Positions 8,686-17,221 of a stretch of 49,282 bases of DNA are shown piece after piece (the stretch's first letter is position 1; the number at the start of each line of letters is the position of its first letter). This DNA is from Streptomyces sp. Isolate_45 (GTDB lineage Bacteria; Actinomycetota; Actinomycetes; Streptomycetales; Streptomycetaceae): positions 1-49,282 of the forward strand of contig NZ_JANFAK020000054.1 in NCBI RefSeq assembly GCF_024721315.2, written 5' to 3'. The notes under the pieces are model-generated. The model was given only the letters and a program-made list of their open reading frames with translations. It had not been told where the DNA came from and searched no databases. The position numbers and the translations under genes are program-made.

Positions 8686-11600
8686 GTGCAGAAGAAGCGG
8701 TCTCGGAAGAACGGCACCGCCAGCGCCGACGGACCCGCCAAGGCAGGACGGCGCGTACGCGTCCGCCGCAGGCTGGTCATCGGTGTGGCAGTCGCCGGAC
8801 TCACCGTCCTCGCGGCCGGCGCACCCGCCGTCGTCTCCGCCACGAGGGAACTGAACGACTCACAACGCCTGGTCACCCTCGCGGAGCAGACGCGGCACAC
8901 CCTCACCCTCACCCACCTCCTCGGCGACGAGCGCGACGCCGTCGTCGAGTACGTGGCCAAGGGCCGGCCCGGCGCCGCCAAGGGCCCCGTCGGCGAGCGC
9001 ACCGCCCGCACCGACCGGCAACTCGCCGAGGTCAAGGCCGAAGCCGACGAGGAACTCGCGCGGGCCCTCGGCAAGGTCCAGGCCGTCCGCACCGAGGCCG
9101 TCGACGGCAAGGGCACCGCCCTCGCCGCCCACCAGGCCTACGCCGGCGTCCTCGCCGAACTCTTCGCCCCCGGCGACCGGCTCGTCGAGCTCACCCCGCC
9201 GCGCGCCGAGGACGCCCTCGCCACCACGCGCCCCCTCGTCCCCCTCGGCCGAGCCGTGGAACAGGCCTCGGCGACCCGCGGACTGCTGCTCGCCGCGCTG
9301 GCCGTCCCCCGCGGCGAGCAGCCCCCCAACGCGGCGGTCGTCGACGAACTCACCACCGCCTCGCAGCGCTCCCGCGTCCGCGAACAGGCCGCCCTCGACG
9401 ACTTCGCGCGCACGGCCCGGCCCGACGTGCGGGAGACCCTCGCCGTCACCGTCACCGGCCCCGAGGTCAAGACCGCCGACGACTACCTCAAGCGGCTCAC
9501 CGACCGGCCCACGCTGACCCCCGCCGACCGCAAGGTCGACGCCGGCGCCGTCGGCACCGCCCTCACCGCCCGCATCGACCGCATGCGGTCCGTGGAATCC
9601 ACCCTCGCCGGGAACCGGGCCACCGCCCTCGCCACCCAGCGCGACGACGACGTGACCCGCCTGGAACTCGTCGTCGCCGTACTCGGCGTGCTGTTCCTGT
9701 TCGTCATCGGCTTCTCCACCGCCGTCGCCCGCTCCCTCACCCGGCCGCTGTCCGTACTGCGCCGCGGTGCGGAACGGCTGTCGACCGCGGAGGGCTCCGT
9801 CGAGCCGGTGCGCTTCACCGGCCGCAACGACGAGTTCGCCGAAGTCGTCCGCCACCTGAACTCCGTGCGCGACCAGACGGTCGCCCTCCACACCCGGATC
9901 GCCGGACTCGACGCCGACCGACGGCGCCTCATCGGCCGCAACGAGGCCCTCGCCTCGGGCCGCGAGGCGCTGGAGAAGGAACTCGCCGAGCTGCGCGCCG
10001 GCCTCGAAGAGCACCGCCGCATCATGTCGACCACCTCGGTCTCCCTGTCGCTGCGGACCCTGGGCCTCGTCGAGCGGCAGCTCGCCGTGATCGAGGAACT
10101 GGAGTCCAAGGAGGGCGACCCGGACCGGCTCGCCACCCTCTTCAAGCTGGACCACCTGGCGACGGTGATGCGCCGCCACAACGAGAACCTGCTGGTCCTG
10201 GCCGGGCAGGAACACGGCCACGGCCAGAGCGTGCCCGTACCGCTCGTCGACGTCATGCGGGCGGCCGTCAGCGAGATCGAACGCTACGAACGCGTCGAGC
10301 TGGCCGCCCTCCCCTCGTACACACAGGTCGCCGGGCACGCCGCGGACGACATCTCGCACGTCCTCGCCGAACTCCTGGAGAACGCGACGACGTTCTCGCC
10401 CCCGGACGCCAAGGTGAAGGTCTCCGGCCGACTCCAGGACTCCGGCGAGGTGGTCCTGTCCGTCGTGGACTCCGGCATCGGGGTCACCGAGGACCGGCTG
10501 GAATCCCTCAACGCCCGACTGGCCAGCCCCGAGGCCTACGACGAGGAACCGGAAGCCGAACACGGCCTCGGCCTCGGCCTGTACGTCGCCGGCCGGCTCG
10601 CCGCCCGCCACGGCGTGACGGCCGAGCTGCGCGCCGCGCGGCACGGCGGCACCGAGGCGCTGGTCGTCGTCCCCGCGACGCTGCTCCCCGCCGGCGCGCC
10701 GGCCACCGCCGTCCACACCCTGGCCGAGCCGGGCCTGCCCGCGTTCCAACTGCCCGGTGTGGTCGCCGAGGCCAACGAGAACACCCTGCCGCCCCGGCTG
10801 CGGCCCCAGCACGACACCGCGGAGACCGCCGAGCCGGCCCAGCTGACGGAGCCCGACCCGGCCGCCGTCCCCGACCCCGACCCGGCCACCGCCGTGGAGG
10901 CGCCGGCGCGGGTGGTCCCGCTGGCGGAGGCCTTCGACACCGGGGCCGTCGACACCGGGACTTCCGACGACGAGGCTTCCGACGACGAGGCTTTCGGCAA
11001 CGAGGCCTTCGACTCCGACACGGACACCGACACCGACGCCTTCGGCATCGGGGCCACGGACGCCGAGCCGGAGCCGGTCTCCCCCGACGAGGAACTCCTC
11101 GCCCGGATCGTGCCCGACGCCGACAGCGTCGAGGGCTTCGACAGCCTTGACGGCTTCGAGGGATCCAAGGGCTTCGACTCCGGGGAACTTCCCCCGGCCG
11201 AGCAGGTCTTCACCGCCTCCGCCCCGGTTCCGGACCCGGTGCCCGCGCCGATCGAGCCCGCCGAGGAGGACACCCCCGTACGGGTGGTCCCGCTCGCCGA
11301 GGCCTTCGACACCGACGAGCCCGCGCAGACGCCCCCCGCCGAGCAGGTCTTCACGGTGCCCGCCCCGGCAGCGGAGGCGTCGGACACCGCCGGAGCCGGC
11401 GAGGAACTCCTCGCGCGCGTCGTCGCCGACGCCGACGCGGACGCCTTCACGGTGGCGGACCCCGAGCCGGAGGGCCCCGGTCCGGACGCCGACGCCGCCG
11501 CGCGGGTCTCCGTACAGGACGAAGGACTGTCGCTCCTCGCGCAGCCCTACTCCGTCCCCGCCCCCGACGCCGAACAGGGCGCGCACCACAGGGCCGACGC

Positions 11601-11958
11601 CGACGACCACTTCGTCCCCCGCCAGGGCAGCCACCCCGGACACGAGGCCGAGACCGCCCCCCGGCGCCCCGTGACCGAGGCCGTCACCGACAAGGGACTC
11701 CCCAAGCGCACCCCGCGCGCCTCCGCGGGCCCGGCACGCCCCGCCGAACCCCCCGCCGAGCCGCGCCGGGTGGACGCCGAGGAACTGCGCCGCCGCCTCG
11801 GCGGCTTCTACCAGGGCGCCCAGGACGGGCGGCGCGTCGTCGCCGCCGAGCTCGCGCAGGACCGGTATCAGGACCAATATCAGGACCAGGACGGTACGCA
11901 GGACCGGGGGCAGGGTCACACCGACCAGGGGGACACCGCACAGGAGGCACGCACATGA
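8686..11958 (+). CDS. cvnA: conservon sensor kinase CvnA (nitrate-sensor-type histidine kinase)
   Basis: A 1090-residue membrane kinase. A basic cytoplasmic start is followed by one transmembrane helix (about 28-48), a long extracellular helical NIT-type sensor region (about 50-320), a second helix (VVAVLGVLFLFVIGFSTAVA), HAMP, a coiled-coil linker and the kinase core. The phospho-acceptor candidate is the His in KLDHLATVMRRHNENLL; the N box is ELLENATTFSPPD and the glycine-rich lid GLGLGLYVAGRL. A disordered acidic tail of over 350 residues with repeated motifs follows. Such kinases head the conservon complex with CvnB, C and D at the membrane. GTG 8686 is preferred over a TTG at 8674, but neither has a strong ribosome site. 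The stop overlaps cvnB by ATGA. Confidence 0.9.
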   Translation: MQKKRSRKNGTASADGPAKAGRRVRVRRRLVIGVAVAGLTVLAAGAPAVVSATRELNDSQRLVTLAEQTRHTLTLTHLLGDERDAVVEYVAKGRPGAAKGPVGERTARTDRQLAEVKAEADEELARALGKVQAVRTEAVDGKGTALAAHQAYAGVLAELFAPGDRLVELTPPRAEDALATTRPLVPLGRAVEQASATRGLLLAALAVPRGEQPPNAAVVDELTTASQRSRVREQAALDDFARTARPDVRETLAVTVTGPEVKTADDYLKRLTDRPTLTPADRKVDAGAVGTALTARIDRMRSVESTLAGNRATALATQRDDDVTRLELVVAVLGVLFLFVIGFSTAVARSLTRPLSVLRRGAERLSTAEGSVEPVRFTGRNDEFAEVVRHLNSVRDQTVALHTRIAGLDADRRRLIGRNEALASGREALEKELAELRAGLEEHRRIMSTTSVSLSLRTLGLVERQLAVIEELESKEGDPDRLATLFKLDHLATVMRRHNENLLVLAGQEHGHGQSVPVPLVDVMRAAVSEIERYERVELAALPSYTQVAGHAADDISHVLAELLENATTFSPPDAKVKVSGRLQDSGEVVLSVVDSGIGVTEDRLESLNARLASPEAYDEEPEAEHGLGLGLYVAGRLAARHGVTAELRAARHGGTEALVVVPATLLPAGAPATAVHTLAEPGLPAFQLPGVVAEANENTLPPRLRPQHDTAETAEPAQLTEPDPAAVPDPDPATAVEAPARVVPLAEAFDTGAVDTGTSDDEASDDEAFGNEAFDSDTDTDTDAFGIGATDAEPEPVSPDEELLARIVPDADSVEGFDSLDGFEGSKGFDSGELPPAEQVFTASAPVPDPVPAPIEPAEEDTPVRVVPLAEAFDTDEPAQTPPAEQVFTVPAPAAEASDTAGAGEELLARVVADADADAFTVADPEPEGPGPDADAAARVSVQDEGLSLLAQPYSVPAPDAEQGAHHRADADDHFVPRQGSHPGHEAETAPRRPVTEAVTDKGLPKRTPRASAGPARPAEPPAEPRRVDAEELRRRLGGFYQGAQDGRRVVAAELAQDRYQDQYQDQDGTQDRGQGHTDQGDTAQEART

Positions 11959-12428
11959 CCGCGCCCAGTACGTACGGACTGAGCACCCAGGCCCGCAACC
12001 TGCAGTGGCTGCTGACCGACCTGGTCGAGGAGGTGCCCGGCGTCAACTCCGTCGCCGTCGTGTCCTCCGACGGCCTCCTCCTGCTCTCCTCCGAGCCAGG
12101 CACGGACGCCCCGCAGGACCGCCCCAAGGGCCCCCGCGGCGCCTCGGCCGACCTCGCCACCATCGTCTCCGGACTCGGCAGCCTCACCACCGGCGCCGCG
12201 GCGCTCATGGAGTTCGGCACCGTCAAGCAGACGATGGTGGCCATGGAGAACGGCTCCGTCTTCGTCATGGCCATCAGCGACGGCTCCCTGCTGGGCGTGC
12301 ACGCCACGCCCGACTGCGACATGAGCGTCGTCGCCTACCACATGGCCCTGTTCGTCGGCCGCGCCGGCCACGTCCTGACCCCCGAAGTCCGCAGTGAGCT
12401 GCGCCAGTCGATGGAGAAGACCCCGTGA
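11955..12428 (+). CDS. cvnB: conservon Roadblock/LC7 protein CvnB
   Basis: A 157-residue Roadblock/LC7 protein. The core spans about residues 8-125, opening LQWLLTDLVEEVPGVNSVAVVSSDGLL, with the LASIV-like ADLATIVSGLGSLT segment and the late HMALFVGRAGHVLTPE. In conservons this small protein binds the GTPase CvnD and is thought to act with the kinase as part of a signalling complex that resembles eukaryotic G-protein systems. Its ATG overlaps the cvnA stop (ATGA), and its own stop overlaps the cvnC start (GTGA), so the genes are translationally coupled. Confidence 0.95.
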   Translation: MTAPSTYGLSTQARNLQWLLTDLVEEVPGVNSVAVVSSDGLLLLSSEPGTDAPQDRPKGPRGASADLATIVSGLGSLTTGAAALMEFGTVKQTMVAMENGSVFVMAISDGSLLGVHATPDCDMSVVAYHMALFVGRAGHVLTPEVRSELRQSMEKTP

Positions 12429-12808
12429 GGAGTACGGCCTCCGACCGACTGCCGATACGCGGCGCAGACCGCCGCCCCGCCCGCGTCCGCCCGTACTCCC
12501 TCACGGGCGGTCGCACCCGCTTCACACAGGTCCTGCTCGTGGAGACCTTCGTCGCCGCCCTGGACACCGGCACGGCCGCGACGAACGACCGCACGCCCGA
12601 GATGCGCGCCATCGTCGAGGTGTGCCGACGCATGCGCACCATCGCCGAGATATCGGCCCTGCTCAAGCTCCCGCTCGGCGTCGTCCGCGTCCTGGTCAGC
12701 GACCTCGCCGACCAAGGACGCATACGCGTCTACGGCACGGGGCACGGCACCGGCCGCCCCGAACGCGCACTGCTCGAAAGGGTGCTCAGTGGTCTTCGCC
12801 GTCTCTGA
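12425..12808 (+). CDS. cvnC: conservon DUF742 protein CvnC
   Basis: A 127-residue DUF742 protein. It has the signature VRPYSLTGGRTR near residue 21 and a winged-helix-like second half (RTIAEISALLKLPLGVVRVLVSDLADQG) ending in a conserved RPERALLERVLSGLRRL. Known conservon C proteins are cytoplasmic partners of B and D; DNA binding has not been established for the family. The GTG start overlaps the cvnB stop, and the 3' end overlaps cvnD by 20 bases, which fixes both starts as coupled. Confidence 0.95.
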   Translation: MRSTASDRLPIRGADRRPARVRPYSLTGGRTRFTQVLLVETFVAALDTGTAATNDRTPEMRAIVEVCRRMRTIAEISALLKLPLGVVRVLVSDLADQGRIRVYGTGHGTGRPERALLERVLSGLRRL

Positions 12809-13412
12809 CCCGGCCGCCCTCGTGGACGACGAGCCCGCCCAGCCCTGGCAGTACGACCGCTCGCGCGCGCCCGTCGCCGTGAAGGTGCTCGTCGCCGGCG
12901 GCTTCGGCGTCGGCAAGACGACCTTCGTGTCCTCCCTCTCCGAGATCACCCCGCTGCGCACCGAAGCGGTCATGACCCAGGCGGGCGTCCCCACCGACGA
13001 CCTCAGCGGCACCCCGGACAAGCGCACCACGACCGTCGCCATGGACTTCGGCCGCGTCACCCTCGCCGACGACCTCGTGCTGTACGTGTACGGGACGCCG
13101 GGTCAGGAGCGGTTCTGGTTCATGTGGGACGACCTGGTGCGCGGCGCCATCGGCGGCCTCGTGCTGGCCGACACGCGCCGACTGCGCGACTGCTTCCCCG
13201 CCCTCGACTACTTCGAGAGCTGCGGCCTGCCGTACGCCGTCGCCGTCAACCACTTCGAGGGCTCCCACGCGTACGAGCCGGAGGACGTGCGCGAGGCGCT
13301 CTCGATCCCGCCCGGCGTCCCCGTCGTGGTCATGGACGCGCGTCGCCGCGACTCGGTCGTCGAATCCCTGCTGACCCTGGTGGGCCACGCATTGGACGAG
13401 ACACCCGAATAG
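12789..13412 (+). CDS. cvnD: conservon small GTP-binding protein CvnD
   Basis: A 207-residue Ras-like ATP/GTP-binding protein. The P loop is GGFGVGKTT (about residues 38-46), the switch II region YGTPGQERFWFMWDDLV carries the DxxGQ-like sequence with Thr-Pro in place of D-x, and the base-specificity position is AVNHFEG where Ras-type proteins have NKxD. That last difference is usual for the CvnD family. It would cycle between nucleotide states under control of CvnB. The GTG start lies inside the end of cvnC. Behind it is a 144-bp gap with 24-bp repeats before the monooxygenase gene. Confidence 0.95.
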   Translation: MVFAVSDPAALVDDEPAQPWQYDRSRAPVAVKVLVAGGFGVGKTTFVSSLSEITPLRTEAVMTQAGVPTDDLSGTPDKRTTTVAMDFGRVTLADDLVLYVYGTPGQERFWFMWDDLVRGAIGGLVLADTRRLRDCFPALDYFESCGLPYAVAVNHFEGSHAYEPEDVREALSIPPGVPVVVMDARRRDSVVESLLTLVGHALDETPE

Positions 13413-13449
13413 GGCCGTCCGCCGGGTCCGTCCCGTTGGCGCCGTCCCC

Positions 13450-13521
13450 GTACCGTCCCCGGGGCCCGTCCCCGTACCGTCCTTGGGTACTGCCCCCGTA
13501 CCGTCCTTGGGTACTGCCCCC
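13450..13521. repeat. three tandem 24-bp repeats between cvnD and the monooxygenase
   Basis: Units at 13450-13473, 13474-13497 and 13498-13521 all begin GTACCGTCC and end in a run of C. Units 2 and 3 are identical; unit 1 is diverged in the middle. The array ends 35 bases before the ATG of the next gene. Confidence 0.75.
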
Positions 13522-13556
13522 GGGTCCCGTACCCACAGCCCGAAGTGAGAAGTGAG

Positions 13557-14846
13557 ATGCGCAAGATACTTGTCGTAGGAGCCGGTCAGTCCGGCCTCCA
13601 GCTCGCCCTCGGCCTCCAGGCGAAGGACTACGAGGTCACCCTCATGTCCAACCGGACCGCGGACGAGATCCGCACCGGACGGGTCATGTCCACGCAGTGC
13701 ATGTTCGACACCGCGCTGCAGCACGAGCGGGACCTCGGGATCAACTTCTGGGAGCAGCAGGCCCCGAAGATCCGGGGCCTCGGCGTGTCGGTCGCCGCCC
13801 CCGACGGCACCCGCCCCATCGACTGGCTCGGCCGCCTCAAGGGCCACGCGCAGTCCGTCGACCAGCGCGTGAAGATGGCCGGCTGGCTCGACACCTTCAC
13901 CCAGCGCGGCGGTCAGCTCGTCATCCACGGGGCTTCCGTCGCCGACCTCGACTACTTCTCCCGTACGTACGACCTCGTCCTGGTCGCCGCGGGCAAGGGC
14001 GAACTCGTCTCGATGTTCGGACGGGACGCGGCACGTTCCCCCTACGACGCCCCGCAGCGCGCCCTCGCCGTCTCCTACGTGCACGGACTCGACCCGCGCC
14101 CCGAGCACCCGGACACCGAAGCGGTCCGCTGCAACCTGGTCCCCGGCGTCGGTGAACTCTTCGTCATGCCGACCCTCACCACCTCGGGCCGCGCCGACAT
14201 CCTCTTCTGGGAGGGCCTCCCCGGCGGCCCGCTCGACGTCTTCAAGGGCGTCAACGACCCCTCGGAGCACCTCGCGCTGACGCTGGAGCTCATGAAGACC
14301 TACACGCCCTGGGAGCACGCCCGGGCGACCAAGGTCGAACTGACCGACGCCGGCGGCACCCTCGCCGGCCGGTACCCCCCGGTCGTCCGCAACCCGATCG
14401 GCCGGCTCCCCGGCGGCGGCGTCGTCCTCGGCGTCGCGGACGTGGTCGTCGCCAACGACCCGATCACCGGACAGGGCTCGAACTCCGCCGCCAAGTGCGC
14501 CGCCTCGTACCTCTCCTCGATCCTCATGCACGGGGACAACCCGTTCGACGAGGCATGGATGAAGGCGACCTTCGACAAGTACTGGTTCACCACCGGCAAG
14601 CCCGTGACCCAGTGGACGAACGCCATGCTGGGCGTCCCCCCGGAGCACGTGCTGAACCTGATCGGAGCGGCCGGACAGCTCCAGCCGGTGGCCGACCGCT
14701 TCGCCAACGGCTTCGACAACCCGGCCGACTTCGACAACTACTTCTACGACCCCGAGGACGCGGCCGACTACCTCGCCGAGGTCACCGCCGCTTCCGGCTC
14801 CGGTGCCGGCTCCGGCTCTGCATTCGGAGCCTCCTCGGCCGAGTAA
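13557..14846 (+). CDS. StyA-family flavin monooxygenase (styrene/indole monooxygenase-like)
   Basis: A 429-residue FAD-dependent monooxygenase. It opens with the Rossmann motif ILVVGAGQSGLQLALGLQ (residues 3-20) and has the StyA-type segments RVMSTQCMFDTAL and NDPITGQGSNSAAKCAASYL, the latter being the conserved flavin-contact region near residue 302. Family members use FADH2 delivered by a separate reductase (StyB type) to epoxidise styrene or oxidise indole; no reductase gene is next to it. ATG 13557 is chosen because the Rossmann strand starts there; a GTG at 13545 is in frame. It follows the conservon in the same direction, so it may be its fifth operon member, comparable to the P450 genes found after some conservons. 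The 3' end overlaps the convergent nlpC gene by 79 bp. Confidence 0.88.
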   Translation: MRKILVVGAGQSGLQLALGLQAKDYEVTLMSNRTADEIRTGRVMSTQCMFDTALQHERDLGINFWEQQAPKIRGLGVSVAAPDGTRPIDWLGRLKGHAQSVDQRVKMAGWLDTFTQRGGQLVIHGASVADLDYFSRTYDLVLVAAGKGELVSMFGRDAARSPYDAPQRALAVSYVHGLDPRPEHPDTEAVRCNLVPGVGELFVMPTLTTSGRADILFWEGLPGGPLDVFKGVNDPSEHLALTLELMKTYTPWEHARATKVELTDAGGTLAGRYPPVVRNPIGRLPGGGVVLGVADVVVANDPITGQGSNSAAKCAASYLSSILMHGDNPFDEAWMKATFDKYWFTTGKPVTQWTNAMLGVPPEHVLNLIGAAGQLQPVADRFANGFDNPADFDNYFYDPEDAADYLAEVTAASGSGAGSGSAFGASSAE

Positions 14847-15928
14847 CCGGAATCGTCCCCCGCCGTCGCGGCCTCCGGCAGCGGCGGCGGGGTGAACTCC
14901 GCCAGCGGAGTCCCCTCCGGATCCGGCCGGACCGCCCCCAGCAGGGGGTTCGCCGCGATCGGCGACACCTTCACCGAGGCCCCCGGACGCGGTGCCTGGA
15001 TCACCTTGCCGTCCCCGATGTACAGCGCGACGTGCGTGGCCTTCGGGAAGTACACCACCAGATCCCCCGGACGCAGCCGGTCCAGCGGCACCTTCGGCAG
15101 CCGCGCCCACTGCTCCTGACTGGTCCGGGGGATCGACCGCCCGGCATGCGCCCAGGCCTTCGACGTCAGCCCGGAACAGTCGAACGATCCCGGCCCCTCG
15201 GCGCCCCACACGTACGGCTTGCCGATCTGCGCCGTCGCGAACCCCAGGGCGGCGCCACCCGCCGCCGTCGGCGTGCCCGTACGGGCGGGCAGCCGGCCCG
15301 AACCGAGCAGATCCCGCTGCGCCCCCGCCGTCACCGCCTCCTCGCGTTCCCCCAGGCGGGCCAACTCCTCGGGCGTGAGCGCCGCCAGCAGCCGCTCGAC
15401 CTCCTTGAGCCGCGCCGCGACGTCCTCCCGGTGCCGCTTCTGCTCCTCGGCCAGTACCCGCTGCGCCTCCAACGCCTTGCGCGCCCCGGCGGCCAGGACA
15501 CCCGCCTGTTTCTCACCCCGCTCCAGCCGCGCCACGACCCCGGCCCGCCGGGCCCCCTCACGGGCGGTCAGCCGCCGCTGGTCGACGGCCTGCTGGGGGT
15601 CACCGGAGAGCAGCAGCCGCAGGTACGGGGAGAACTCCCGCGAGCCCTGGTACTGCTCCCGGGCCAGCCGCCCGGCCGCCGCCTTCTCGGCACCGAGCGC
15701 GGACCGGGTCCGCCCCAACTCGGCTCCGAGACGCCGCTCGTCGTCCTGCCGCGCCTTGAGGGCGACCTCGGCGGCGTTGTAGGCCTCGCTGGCCTCCTCG
15801 GCCTTCTGGTAGAGACCCTGAAGCCGCACGAGCAACTCCCCGACGGGCTCGGCCTGCGCATGGGGCGGGGACCCCACGACGACCAACACCGCCGCGATAC
15901 ACCCAAGACGAACCAGTCGTTTTGTCAC
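14768..15928 (-). CDS. NlpC/P60 cell-wall hydrolase with coiled coil
   Basis: A 386-residue secreted peptidase. The signal peptide (residues 1-27, ending AQA-E) is followed by a long coiled coil (about 30-200, rich in Ala/Glu/Arg), then an NlpC/P60 domain (about 230-340). Its catalytic Cys is in FDCSGLTSKAW and its His in THVALYIGDG. Enzymes of this layout cleave the gamma-D-Glu-diaminopimelate link of peptidoglycan stems in the wall and are often held inactive by the coiled coil. The GTG start at 15928 has a full GGAGGTGA ribosome site four bases upstream. The low-complexity Glu/Pro/Ala tail (from about 355) is encoded partly within the end of the convergent monooxygenase gene. Confidence 0.93.
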   Translation of the reverse strand: MTKRLVRLGCIAAVLVVVGSPPHAQAEPVGELLVRLQGLYQKAEEASEAYNAAEVALKARQDDERRLGAELGRTRSALGAEKAAAGRLAREQYQGSREFSPYLRLLLSGDPQQAVDQRRLTAREGARRAGVVARLERGEKQAGVLAAGARKALEAQRVLAEEQKRHREDVAARLKEVERLLAALTPEELARLGEREEAVTAGAQRDLLGSGRLPARTGTPTAAGGAALGFATAQIGKPYVWGAEGPGSFDCSGLTSKAWAHAGRSIPRTSQEQWARLPKVPLDRLRPGDLVVYFPKATHVALYIGDGKVIQAPRPGASVKVSPIAANPLLGAVRPDPEGTPLAEFTPPPLPEAATAGDDSGYSAEEAPNAEPEPAPEPEAAVTSAR

Positions 15929-16015
15929 AAAATCACCTCCGACCCCTGGATGCTGCCACGCCCGGTATGACGAATCCCCCAGCCGATCCGGCCGAGTCCC
16001 GCCCTCCATCCGTTT

Positions 16016-16110
16016 GGGGGGTGGGGGAGTGGGGCGGGTGGGGTCGGGGTCGGGGGTGGGGGTGGTCGGGGGTGGGGCGGCCGGGGGTGGGGTCGGGGGT
16101 GGGCGGGGTG
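16016..16110 (+). other. G-rich tract with G-quadruplex potential
   Basis: About 95 bases contain more than fifteen runs of three to six G separated by one to three bases. The tract lies between two minus-strand genes (the SHOCT protein ends at 16172 and nlpC starts at 15928). No gene is seen in 15929-16171. Confidence 0.6.
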
Positions 16111-16171
16111 TCCCTGATCCGGACCGGTGGGACCCCGCCCCCGGACCCCGCCCCCGGACCCCGATCCGCCC

Positions 16172-16696
16172 CTATCCCCTCAGCAGCTTCGACTTGGCCG
16201 TCGTGAACTCCTGCGGGGTCAGTAGCCCTTCCCTCGCCAGTGCCGCCAGTTGGGTGAGTTCCGCCGCCAGGCCCGGCTGCGCCGTCGGCGTGCCTTCGGC
16301 GGCCCCGGGGGTGTTCGCTCCGTCGGATGGTGCGGCGTCCGGGAGGGCGGCCTCCGGGAAGGGGCCCGCCGGCGTCGCCTGCGGCTCCGCAGCCCCGGCC
16401 GTCCGCTCCGTTCCGCCCTCCCGCGCCCCCATCTCCCAGACCTGCGCGTCACCCTCCAGGTCCGCAATCGCGTCCGCGGCCCCCTCGACGCCGTCGGTCC
16501 CAGCAGCCCCCGCCGCCCCCTCGCCCCACCCCGTCCGCTCCCACTCTTCCCGCTCCCGTTCCCGCTCGCGCTCCGGCTCCTCGCCCTGCGTCCACTCCGC
16601 CGCGCCCGCCGCTCGGCGCAGGAGGCCTCGTAGGAGGGGGTGGCCTTGCGGGCGGGTGGCCGCCGTGACCGTGGGGCGCGCCGGGCGGATGAACAT
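16172..16696 (-). CDS. SHOCT-domain protein
   Basis: A 174-residue protein of low complexity. The N-terminus (MFIRPARPTVTAATRP) and the Arg/Glu run EREREREREEWER at about 42-55 are followed by a Gly/Ala/Pro-rich linker. The last 30 residues are a SHOCT helix pair (ELTQLAALAREGLLTPQEF, then TTAKSKLLRG). SHOCT units are short oligomerisation or membrane-tethering modules; no catalytic domain is visible and no function can be assigned. Its ATG shares the A of the upstream gene's TGA (TGATG), so it is translationally coupled to the DUF6325 gene. Confidence 0.75.
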   Translation of the reverse strand: MFIRPARPTVTAATRPQGHPLLRGLLRRAAGAAEWTQGEEPEREREREREEWERTGWGEGAAGAAGTDGVEGAADAIADLEGDAQVWEMGAREGGTERTAGAAEPQATPAGPFPEAALPDAAPSDGANTPGAAEGTPTAQPGLAAELTQLAALAREGLLTPQEFTTAKSKLLRG

Positions 16697-17109
16697 CACG
16701 CGACCTCCACCCCTCCCGCGATCCGCTCCTCCACCCGCTCCGCCGGGATGCGGACCGAGCCCACGATCCGGCCGCCCGCGGCCCGTACGGCGACGGCGGC
16801 GTCCTGGGCCCACACGTGCTCGACCACCAGGAGCAGCGCGCAGCTGCCCCGGTCCAGGAGCTCCGCGGCCTCCCGTACGTCCTCCGGCCCGATCAGTCGG
16901 GCCACGTCCCGGCCGGCCAGCAGGCCGCGGAGTTCGAGGTACTCGTCGAACTCGGCGGCCAGGACCTTCCCCCCGGCCGTCCTCGTGGCGACGAGGCCGT
17001 CGATCAGTCGGACCACACCGGTCTTGCGCAGGCCCATCACGGCCTCGACGGCGGACACCCGGAGCTGTTCCTCCGGGAAGGCGAGGACGATGAATTCGAC
17101 TGGTCCCAT
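16696..17109 (-). CDS. DUF6325-family protein
   Basis: A 137-residue protein that matches from memory the DUF6325 family: start MGPVEFIVLAFPEEQ, central VVRLIDGLVATRTAGG, and VVEHVWAQDAAVAVRAAGGRIVGSVRIPAE near the end. The pattern of strands and helices suggests a ferredoxin-like fold. The family is common in actinobacteria next to SHOCT proteins, and its role is unknown. A purine-rich GGGAAGAGG lies about ten bases before the ATG. It is coupled to the downstream SHOCT gene and divergent from the SEDS gene. Confidence 0.75.
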   Translation of the reverse strand: MGPVEFIVLAFPEEQLRVSAVEAVMGLRKTGVVRLIDGLVATRTAGGKVLAAEFDEYLELRGLLAGRDVARLIGPEDVREAAELLDRGSCALLLVVEHVWAQDAAVAVRAAGGRIVGSVRIPAERVEERIAGGVEVA

Positions 17110-17208
17110 TGCGCCGCGGCCCTCTTCCCTGACTGACGCCGTCCTGACCGTTTCTGACGACTCTTCGGCACACTATGACATAAGCGGACATACCCTCCGC
17201 TCCCTTGC

Positions 17209-17214
17209 TACGTT
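17209..17214 (+). promoter_or_regulatory. -10 element of a leaderless promoter
   Basis: TACGTT lies seven bases before the ATG at 17222; no Shine-Dalgarno sequence is present. Confidence 0.4.
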
Positions 17215-17221
17215 TCCTGGT

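Noticed and set aside
8860..11919. 1019-codon minus-strand frame over cvnA
   Set aside because: Gly/Val-rich antisense shadow of the kinase gene; no domain and no ribosome site.
12786..15209. 807-codon minus-strand frame over cvnD and the monooxygenase
   Set aside because: Crosses two well-supported genes in antisense; composition is that of a shadow frame.
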